A stretch of DNA of 64,000 nucleotides, taken from the NCBI GenBank assembly GCA_013400155.1, contig VXBM01001876.1, positions 42,987 to 106,986 of the forward strand, written 5' to 3'. Source of the DNA: Helopsaltes ochotensis (Eukaryota > Chordata > Aves > Passeriformes > Locustellidae). This document shows positions 61,001-64,000 of the stretch, piece after piece. Position numbers and translations under genes: made by a program. The notes beneath the pieces were generated by a model. It searched no databases, had not been told where the DNA came from, and was given only the letters and a program-made list of their open reading frames with translations. The first letter of the stretch is position 1. The number at the start of each line of letters is the position of its first letter.

Positions 61001-63861
61001 AGACAGAACAAGTAGGGGTCACCTCACCACCCTTCAAGACCACCACCAAAAGGGAAACGGCAACCTCCTCAATACTTACTCAAACCTCAACTCAGAGCAC
61101 AAGTTTCAGCCAGCCTAAACTAACAACAGCAGGTAAATTGCACTTTCTTATATCTGTCAGATGAAGCCATCACTCACAACACACATGTCAATATACTCTT
61201 CATAAAAAAACCCGAAGCATTCGTACTAGCGGTCTTAACATTGCAAGTAGAAAGGAAAGGACACAGGTAAGAAGTGTGATTAAAATGAAAATCTGTCTTG
61301 CCAACAGAGCAAGCATGTAACGCCCAAATATGATGTTAAAGCTAACATTTCTCTTCCAACGCTTCCTCCAAATTTAGACAAAATTTCTCTACGCTTCAAA
61401 GCAAGTTCTTTAAAACTCACAGACCACAGAATATATATTCCCCCTACCCACTGTAAGAAATACTCCTCCCAAAAATATTAACCTTTTTGAATGTCTGACA
61501 CTCAATGTACAAACAAGGACAATCTCCTCTGAGGCTGTATGGCAACATGAATTACTACATTAGCAACTGACAGGCTGGGACAGTGTGTGGTGAGACATCT
61601 ACTGTAGTGGGAGGGCAGCTGTACACTCTTTCCCAAATCCAGGTCTCCCCCACAAAGTACTGTTGGAGTGCATGTATCTGGGTCTTCTTGTACAAGCAAT
61701 TACAGCGTCCTCACCAGCTCCCAACCATTACTACTATTCATTCTTTCATCACAGAGACTGAGGAAACCGAAGCAACCACTCTGCACTACCCAGAAGGTGA
61801 GTAAAAGAGAGTAGAGATGTGCCCTTGGCCTAAGACTCTGCTTCACTTACCCCAGCTTTTCCAGATGATGATCTTGCCCAGTTTAGAATACCTGGGAGGG
61901 GAAACATGTGCATCCAATGAGGCTTTCTTTTCCTCAGGAGCTTCAGAAAAAGTCAGGGAGTGTCAAATTGTCAGAGGCACCCTTCAGACCCACCCTCAAT
62001 CAACTTGTGCTTTTCTCTCCATAGTTGTCACCCACGTAAGAACAACAGTGACACAGCCTGCGCAGCACCTCGTCACACAGACAGAGACAACCCCTGCCAC
62101 ATCCACCAGCAGCACCTCTGTCCCAAGAGAAAGCAGCCCTGTCACCAACCCAGAAGTTCCACTGACAAGGACATTTCCCAGCTCTTTCCCTGTCACCTCA
62201 GCCTCATCTGCTTCTTCCCTCTCTTCAACCCAGCTGGGAACATCATACCCTGGTAAGGTATTTCCTGCTCCTCTGCCTGCTTCTTCCAGCTCCCTCCCTT
62301 CTCCCTCAAGCAGCATGTCCCATAAAGGCCTCAGTTTTGGCATTCATTCTCAGTTCCCCCGCTATTGCCCTGTGACACTGGCAGGTCCTGGGCCTGACCC
62401 ACACATGACCCTGACTGTTTCCACCTCCCTGCAACTTCAGGGCTTTGGCTCTGGGGCACAAACCTCTATGACGGTTCAGCATTCATGAGTTCCTACCCTA
62501 CAGCTACCAATCAGACACAAGCTAAAATACCTCCCTCTTCTTACAGCGCTGCCCTGAGAATGCACAGTGGGGCAGGGGTGAACAAAAGGCAGGGAAACTG
62601 GAAACACATCTCCAATTTACAGCTCGGGACAGTTCTGAGTGAGAGGCATAACCCAAGGCATCATCTCCTGCCAAAGGGTGTCTAGGCCCTGGCACACCCA
62701 TGAAAAGTACAACAAATGCACCTCATGGACCAATGCTGACCATGGGTGCAAGACTCACCAGTGGAGGGTGGGCAAGAAAGTGTACACTCAACTCCAGGCT
62801 AAAGTTCTTTCACTTAGACCCACGTGCCAGAGTTGTCTAAGTGTTGATCCTCCTTTGGGGAGATGCCACAACATGCTTTGACTAGAATCCTTCCCAAGAC
62901 TCAATCATTCTTTTCTCTCATCCCTCTCTTTGTAGCAAGGGAGCCAACCAGAGCTAAGACACCGACTACTAAAGTAGTAACAGGTGAGTGCTCTGGTCAT
63001 GGAAAAGATAAGAGTCATCCCCAGCCAAAGCATTCATATCCCTTCAGTAGCCATGGCCCTCCCATGCATCCCTCCCAGAGGAGTCTGCAGCAAGCCAATT
63101 TTAAACTACCAGTGATACCTCTTTCCCACTCAACTGTTACAGGAAGAAGGAGTTGAGATAAATTGTGAGGGGTCAATCTTCAAAAAGGGCAACAGCAAGG
63201 ACCTATGAAAGAGAAGCAGGACAGGTTGGAACACATGTAGGATAATGGATACCTTTATTAACTGAAACAGCAACGCAAACCAACTACATTTGGTGGGAAC
63301 TAGGACACGTATCTTGGCTTGTAACAGAGCACAAAACCTCCAAAACAGAAGAGTTGGTATCAACCAACTTAACATAAGCCAACAAGATAAAACTGACCTG
63401 TGCTTTCCTCCTGGCAGCCTTCACCCAGGAACAGCCAACTGTGCCACACATTGGGCCACATCTGACCACACACAAGACCACGGCCACCGCCTCCATCAGC
63501 AGCACCTCCAAGACTTCTGTCTCCACAGGGAGCAGCCCACACAGCAGCACAGCCGTGCCTCTGGAAACAGCATCTCCACATCCCAGCTCTCCGCCTGCCC
63601 CCAGCAGCCCTCTCAGCACCCGCCTGCCACCCACTGCCCCCACTTCCCCAGTCTCCTCCCCAGCAGCTGCCAGCACCAGCCCCAGGCCTACACCTACAAC
63701 CCTGAGGCCCAGGCCCTCTTCCCCAACGCCCAGTGCTGCAAAGGAGTCTCCTGTAACAGAGTCCTCTGTGCCCACCACAGCCAGAACCAGCACGCTGCCA
63801 TCTCCTGCTTCTTCTCCCTCCTCAACGGTGTCCTCAACATGGCTCAGCTCCTCACAGCCTG
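30973..63861 (+). CDS. MUC6: MUC6 (gel-forming mucin-6 / beta-ovomucin), 5' part, 35 exons, continues past the window
   Basis: Secreted gel-forming mucin; in birds the MUC6 product is the heavily O-glycosylated beta subunit of egg-white ovomucin, in mammals a gastric-gland mucin (family knowledge). Spliced coding length in the window is 4909 nt, about 1636 residues. Order seen: signal peptide 1-17; VWD1 from about residue 63 (CSTWGGGHFSTFD) with CGMCGNYDG at 191-199; C8-1 and TIL-1 about 246-396; VWD2 from about 414 (CSLEGGSFVTTFD) with GLCGNYNG at 548-555; C8-2 and TIL-2 602-760; D' TIL about 779-865; VWD3 from about 885 with CGLCGNYNG at 1016-1024; C8-3 to 1144; a short Cys linker ending in YFDHEEERCMPC; PTS repeats from about 1214. 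MUC6 rather than MUC2, MUC5AC or MUC5B is chosen from close matches to remembered MUC6 signatures such as CVYQACNYEETFP, PCTGN/TCTGN-TFSYN-QAC, FGAACAPTCQMLATG-like and NMKDDFETRS. All introns are GT-AG with compatible phases and no stop. The C-terminal end lies outside. Orientation relative to MUC2 is inference. Confidence 0.93.
32095..32190. repeat. Possible ancient interspersed repeat
   Basis: CAGGTGTAACTCCATTCACTGTATTGG and the flanking palindromic words resemble an old repeat often seen in amniote introns (TGTAACTCCATTGACTTCAATGG-like). Recognition is from memory only. Confidence 0.3.
34960..35385 (-). mobile_element. Passerine-type LTR (probably ERVK) in MUC6 intron 1
   Basis: Recalls a common passerine LTR: AGAATAAAGTAGGTGTTTATTGAAAAG (AATAAA on the minus strand), GGATACACCTTGGGCAG, TCTATAAGTTTTGGTCCATTT and CTACACCCCTAGGCAGCA. 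Family from memory; borders approximate; no internal region. Confidence 0.6.
36735..36797 (+). CDS. MUC6: MUC6 exon 2: N-terminal pre-D1 segment
   Basis: Acceptor tttcacag, donor aa|gtaagt, 63 nt, phase 1-1. Encodes residues 18-38, FEGNYWSPIFLQKQKESLQR. The SP-LQ--K-S pattern resembles the same position of human MUC6 (TSPGLQRLKDS, from memory). Confidence 0.8.
36798..39052 (+). other. MUC6 intron 2
   Basis: About 2.3 kb of AT-rich sequence with a tandem AT-rich stretch (TATTAAACTATTAA-like units) at 38943-38999. No exon or recognised mobile element. Confidence 0.6.
39053..39106 (+). CDS. MUC6: MUC6 exon 3: small symmetric pre-D1 exon
   Basis: Acceptor ttttccag, donor acag|gtaact, 54 nt, phase 1-1. 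Encodes residues 39-56 (RLSGQNRSVEEEYFLPT) with an N-glycosylation sequon NRS. Fits the frame on both sides, but exon 2 would also join exon 4 in frame, so it may be a cassette exon. Confidence 0.7.
40108..40348 (+). CDS. MUC6: MUC6 exon 4: start of VWD1
   Basis: Residues 57-136. Opens VWD1 with CSTWGGGHFSTFDKYQYDF and continues TGTCNYIFATVC, then IIIELGPSVVIVEKG. Acceptor tttatag, donor gg|gtaaga, phase 1 in and 2 out. Confidence 0.93.
40507..40558. repeat. Two-copy 24-bp direct repeat in MUC6 intron 4
   Basis: AACATTCTTTTTATGGGTTT plus TCTCT occurs at 40507-40530 and 40535-40558, period 28. A recent local duplication. Confidence 0.85.
40975..41101 (+). CDS. MUC6: MUC6 exon 5: VWD1 core
   Basis: Residues 137-179, containing VIQLPYTSNGIQIAPYG and VVMWNNDDYLM, the beta-sheet core of VWD1. 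Acceptor cttcag, donor atg|gttagt, exits in phase 0. Confidence 0.92.
42221..42308 (+). CDS. MUC6: MUC6 exon 6: VWD1 CGMCG motif
   Basis: Residues 180-208 with GKTCGMCGNYDGYELNEF. The CxxC pair of the D1 disulphide-isomerase-like motif is intact. Acceptor ttttag, donor g|gtaaga, phase 0 in and 1 out. Confidence 0.93.
42715..42824 (+). CDS. MUC6: MUC6 exon 7: D1 VWD-C8 connector
   Basis: Residues 209-245: KFAALQKMDDPSEIC, matching the connector of MUC6 (FAALQKLDDPGEIC in human, from memory). Acceptor ttccag, donor tat|gtaaga, phase 1 in and 0 out. Confidence 0.92.
43758..43965 (+). CDS. MUC6: MUC6 exon 8: C8-1
   Basis: Residues 246-314, the first C8 domain: ICSQLLNLVSPTCNV, then CTCSTLSEYSRQC and a closing NWRTENFC. 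Acceptor atttag, donor t|gtaagt, phase 0 in and 1 out. Confidence 0.93.
44777..44899 (+). CDS. MUC6: MUC6 exon 9: TIL-1
   Basis: Residues 315-355: KCSANQIYEECGSPCIKTC followed by GCFCPEG, a trypsin-inhibitor-like (TIL) Cys pattern. Acceptor gttgcag, donor g|gtatca, phase 1-1. Confidence 0.93.
45531..45651 (+). CDS. MUC6: MUC6 exon 10: TIL-1/E segment
   Basis: Residues 356-395: GTVLDDISKNRTCVHISQC and PCTLNGKTYAPGE, completing the first TIL module. It holds an NRT sequon. Acceptor tggcag, donor tg|gtgagt, phase 2 out. Confidence 0.92.
45965..46103 (+). CDS. MUC6: MUC6 exon 11: start of VWD2
   Basis: Residues 396-442: CKCVMGQWNCKDLPCPGRC, then SLEGGSFVTTFDSRPYRFHG opens VWD2. Acceptor cctgcag, donor aag|gtaatt, exits in phase 0. 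Confidence 0.93.
46264..46368 (+). CDS. MUC6: MUC6 exon 12: VWD2
   Basis: Residues 443-477: LPHNGTLMAVYEKTGYSHSE. Acceptor ctccag, donor aag|gtagtt, phase 0-0. It contains a sequon NGT. Confidence 0.9.
46709..46781 (+). CDS. MUC6: MUC6 exon 13: VWD2
   Basis: Residues 478-501: DKIVISQNDLLTDDDELKRL, close to DKIVISQDEVVT of human MUC6. Acceptor cttacag, donor g|gtaaaa, phase 0 in and 1 out. Confidence 0.9.
47053..47190 (+). CDS. MUC6: MUC6 exon 14: VWD2
   Basis: Residues 502-547: GITVFRQSSMYVQMHTNFGL, then PVFQAYVKVGSQFKGRTLG. The last codons end just before the D2 C-motif. Acceptor ttgttcag, donor g|gtaagt, phase 1-1. Confidence 0.92.
48049..48210 (+). CDS. MUC6: MUC6 exon 15: VWD2 GLCGNYNG motif
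   Basis: Residues 548-601: LCGNYNGDTTDDFMTSMD and ASLFVDSWRAGNC. The residue at the first Cys position of CGLCG is Leu here (TLGLCG). Acceptor tgtcag, donor a|gtaagt, phase 1-1. Confidence 0.93.
48755..48849 (+). CDS. MUC6: MUC6 exon 16: C8-2, first half
   Basis: Residues 602-633: ISAETHCSILTKKGTVFEKC then HAVVNPIPFYK. Acceptor cattag, donor aag|gtagga, phase 1 in and 0 out. Confidence 0.92.
49275..49437 (-). mobile_element. CR1 LINE fragment, antisense, in MUC6 intron 16
   Basis: Contains the reverse-strand CR1 words GAGATCATTGAGTCCAACCAT, CACCACTACACCATGTCCCTAA and ACTTCCAGGGCTTAGCACT. It stops about 35 bp before the exon 17 acceptor. Confidence 0.75.
49473..49605 (+). CDS. MUC6: MUC6 exon 17: C8-2, second half
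   Basis: Residues 634-677: RCVYQACNYEETFPYICSAL, then SSMDNC. CVYQACNYEETFP is diagnostic of MUC6. A CR1 fragment ends about 35 bp upstream of the acceptor tttcag. Donor a|gtaagt, phase 0 in and 1 out. Confidence 0.94.
50240..50489 (+). CDS. MUC6: MUC6 exon 18: TIL-2
   Basis: Residues 678-760: TCTGNQTFSYNTQACDRTC, GCQCPKGMYLN, ECVRKSYCPCYLEDRKYIL. Nearly the human MUC6 TIL-2. Acceptor tttatag, donor tg|gtaagt, phase 1 in and 2 out. Confidence 0.94.
50552..51168 (-). mobile_element. Diverged LTR (ERVL-like) in MUC6 intron 18, minus orientation
   Basis: Same layout as the LTR at 20468: plus strand begins TGTCAAGGGT...GCACCACACAGC and ends CCAGCCCAAACCAGTATA, with shared inner words such as GGTCAGCTGTCCCGGCTGTGTTCCCTCCCAGCTTCCA. 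Older and more diverged; borders approximate. Confidence 0.75.
51634..51686 (+). CDS. MUC6: MUC6 exon 19: short connector
   Basis: Residues 761-778: CYCVNGRLSCTGKPQNPA, matching CHCINGRLSCP of human MUC6. 53 nt; acceptor ccctag, donor g|gtatga, phase 2 in and 1 out. Confidence 0.9.
51809..51918 (+). CDS. MUC6: MUC6 exon 20: D' TIL, first half
   Basis: Residues 779-815: CKAPKKYISCSD, then NKYGAACAPTCQMLATGIEC, the start of the D' TIL module. Acceptor tcctag, donor tgt|gtgagt, phase 1 in and 0 out. Confidence 0.93.
52664..52815 (+). CDS. MUC6: MUC6 exon 21: D' TIL, second half
   Basis: Residues 816-865: IPTKCESGCVCADGLYENLD and CVPAEECPCEYGGLAYGRG. Acceptor tttcccag, donor tg|gtaaga, phase 0 in and 2 out. 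Confidence 0.93.
53566..53707 (+). CDS. MUC6: MUC6 exon 22: start of VWD3
   Basis: Residues 866-913: CTCTKGKWKCVQKTRC, then NLYGEGHITTFDGQRFVFDG opens VWD3. Acceptor tcccag, donor atg|gtaacc, phase 2 in and 0 out. Confidence 0.94.
54165..54275 (+). CDS. MUC6: MUC6 exon 23: VWD3
   Basis: Residues 914-950: DGCSVNRPISSFKIVTENV, then CGKSGVTCSRSISIYLG. Acceptor tttttag, donor ggg|gtaagc, phase 0-0. Confidence 0.92.
54642..54827 (+). CDS. MUC6: MUC6 exon 24: VWD3 core
   Basis: Residues 951-1012: NLTIILRDETFAISGENPG, then DIIIPGKYNMTLIWNKHMNF. Two acceptors are possible (tgcag at 54625 and ttccag at 54641). The second is chosen because it gives an in-frame LGNLT join. Confidence 0.91.
55216..55455 (+). 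CDS. MUC6: MUC6 exon 25: VWD3 CGLCG motif and start of C8-3
   Basis: Residues 1013-1092: ETICGLCGNYNGNMKDDFET, ELEFVNSWKENPLCGD, AWAEKTCSIINSHVFSAC. CxxC intact. Acceptor tctag, donor aag|gtaaga, phase 0-0. Confidence 0.95.
55886..56042 (+). CDS. MUC6: MUC6 exon 26: C8-3
   Basis: Residues 1093-1144: YYEACVRDSCGCDIGGDC, ACLEKGVCVDWRTPEFC. The end of the D3 assembly, the module used by gel-forming mucins for N-terminal disulphide multimerisation. Locally CpG-rich, unlike neighbouring exons. Acceptor cgcag, donor c|gtgagt, phase 0 in and 1 out. Confidence 0.95.
56750..56893 (+). CDS. MUC6: MUC6 exon 27: Cys-rich linker after D3
   Basis: Residues 1145-1192: PVYCEYYNSHKRTGIDDAFS, then CTWHYRPCNCPNQNY. 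This matches the IYCGFYN...CTWHYQPCLCP linker of human MUC6. Acceptor tttttag, donor g|gtaata, phase 1-1. Confidence 0.92.
57426..57488 (+). CDS. MUC6: MUC6 exon 28: last Cys-rich exon before PTS
   Basis: Residues 1193-1213: GCYNCSHDEYFDHEEERCMP, then C, nearly identical to CYNCSQDEYFDHEEGVCVPC of human MUC6. 63 nt, phase 1-1; acceptor ttcag, donor g|gtaagc. Confidence 0.93.
58273..58320 (+). CDS. MUC6: MUC6 exon 29: first PTS exon
   Basis: 48 nt, phase 1-1, residues 1214-1229: QVNVTTTPGPSSPSP. Begins the Thr/Ser/Pro-rich mucin region and holds an NVT sequon. Acceptor aacag, donor g|gttagt (weaker). Confidence 0.8.
58472..59054 (+). mobile_element. CR1 LINE 3' end, sense orientation, in MUC6 intron 29
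   Basis: Continuous similarity to the last ~580 bp of avian CR1, from CTGGGCTACATCAAAAG through AGGAAGAAATTGCTTATGATG and GAGCAACCTGATCTAG, ending in the characteristic CATTCTATGATTCTGTGATG. 5'-truncated as usual. Family assigned from memory of the consensus; subfamily not resolved. Confidence 0.9.
59615..59794 (+). CDS. MUC6: MUC6 exon 30: PTS
   Basis: 180 nt, phase 1-1, residues 1230-1289. Rich in Thr, Ser and Pro (for example SALPTVPSTSSPTTVSPETT), no Cys, an O-glycosylation-type segment. Acceptor tctcag, donor g|gtaggt. Confidence 0.85.
60854..61132 (+). CDS. MUC6: MUC6 exon 31: PTS
   Basis: 279 nt, phase 1-1, residues 1290-1382. Thr/Ser runs such as TTTITTPSTTTSV and PSSPSTSSTSASTETE, no Cys. 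Acceptor ccaaaag is poor in pyrimidines just before AG; donor g|gtaaat. Confidence 0.83.
61755..61796 (+). CDS. MUC6: MUC6 exon 32: micro-exon in PTS
   Basis: 42 nt, phase 1-1, residues 1383-1396: TEETEATTLHYPE. Acceptor catcacag, donor g|gtgagt. The small size and low PTS bias make it less certain. Skipping it would leave the frame intact. Confidence 0.6.
62025..62252 (+). CDS. MUC6: MUC6 exon 33: PTS
   Basis: 228 nt, phase 1-1, residues 1397-1472: TTPATSTSSTSVPRESSPV, SFPVTSASSASSLSST. Acceptor ccatag, donor g|gtaagg. Confidence 0.83.
62936..62983 (+). CDS. MUC6: MUC6 exon 34: small PTS exon
   Basis: 48 nt, phase 1-1, residues 1473-1488: REPTRAKTPTTKVVT. Same length and phases as exon 29. 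Acceptor tttgtag with a strong pyrimidine tract, donor g|gtgagt. Confidence 0.7.
63418..63861 (+). CDS. MUC6: MUC6 exon 35: large PTS exon, last in the window
   Basis: 444 nt, phase 1-1, residues 1489-1636. Dense Ser/Thr/Pro such as TTHKTTATASISSTSKTSVS, SPHPSSPPAPSSPLSTRLPP. GC-rich compared with neighbours. Acceptor ctggcag, donor g|gtatgg. More PTS exons and the cystine-knot end are expected beyond 64000. Confidence 0.85.
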
Positions 63862-64000
63862 GTATGGCTCCTTCCTAGCCTTCCTTCTCCTGCTTTCTTT
63901 TTCCAGCTTTCCTTTTTTCTGTCACTTCACCCATCATCCCTACCTCTGTTGTTGCTTTGAAAAGCCACATCCTAGTTCTGCATTTGTGTGGCTGCTCACC

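Noticed and set aside
61920..62024. Acceptor TTTTCCTCAG at about 61938 as an alternative start of exon 33
   Set aside because: Downstream sequence is not PTS-like and a better acceptor lies at 62024.
62290..62382. Possible additional PTS exon between exons 33 and 34
   Set aside because: In the required phase it meets a TGA stop and its donor is weak.
61817..62488. 223-codon plus-strand frame taken as a separate mucin-like gene
   Set aside because: It is MUC6 exon 33 read through into both flanking introns; the splice sites at 62024/62253 explain the coding part.
63284..63793. 169-codon minus-strand frame
   Set aside because: Antisense of MUC6 PTS exon 35, where Ser/Thr/Pro codons leave the opposite strand free of stops.
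30973..63861. Assignment to MUC2, MUC5AC, MUC5B or VWF
   Set aside because: No CysD module appears in the PTS region and the C8-2, TIL-2, D' and post-D3 linker sequences match MUC6 specifically.
1..64000. CRISPR arrays, operons, prophage, integrons or tRNA/rRNA genes
   Set aside because: None seen; the window is spliced vertebrate DNA.

Overview
The window is animal nuclear DNA, almost certainly from a bird and probably a passerine. It has CR1 LINE 3' ends finishing in the octamer-like ATTCTATGAT/ATTCTGTGAT tail, ERVL-type LTRs beginning TGTCCTGGTTT on the minus strand, an LTR that looks like a passerine ERVK-type LTR, large AT-rich intergenic spaces and small GT-AG exons. There is no operon-like or prokaryotic content.

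The one protein-coding gene I can support is on the plus strand from 30973 to the end of the window. It is the 5' part of a gel-forming secreted mucin that I identify as MUC6, which in chicken is the beta subunit of egg-white ovomucin. I read 35 consecutive coding exons with canonical GT-AG borders and matching phases. They give about 1636 residues with no frameshift or stop: signal peptide and short N-terminal region (exons 1-3), D1 assembly (exons 4-10), D2 (exons 11-18), D' / TIL (exons 19-21), D3 (exons 22-26), a short cysteine-rich linker (exons 27-28) and the beginning of the Pro/Thr/Ser (PTS) mucin region (exons 29-35). The gene runs off the right edge; the remaining PTS exons and the C-terminal cystine knot are not in the window. 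A TATA box at 30862 marks a probable promoter.

The left 30.9 kb (1-30850) holds no exon I can defend. It contains two GC/CpG-rich islands (about 6490-6860 and 17420-17960), an assembly gap next to a poly-G run (8058-8117), a 265-bp G/T-only tract, CR1 fragments and a clean solo ERVL-type LTR with a 5-bp target duplication. In mammals MUC6 lies head-to-head with MUC2. If birds keep that order this is the shared upstream region, and MUC2 would lie to the left on the minus strand, but no MUC2 exon is visible here.

Points worth a second look are the PTS domain divided into many small class 1-1 (phase-symmetric) exons; the loss of one cysteine in the D2 CxxC motif, shared with human MUC6; a symmetric 54-nt exon 3 that could be skipped; transposable elements sitting in introns close to splice sites; and the two upstream CpG islands.
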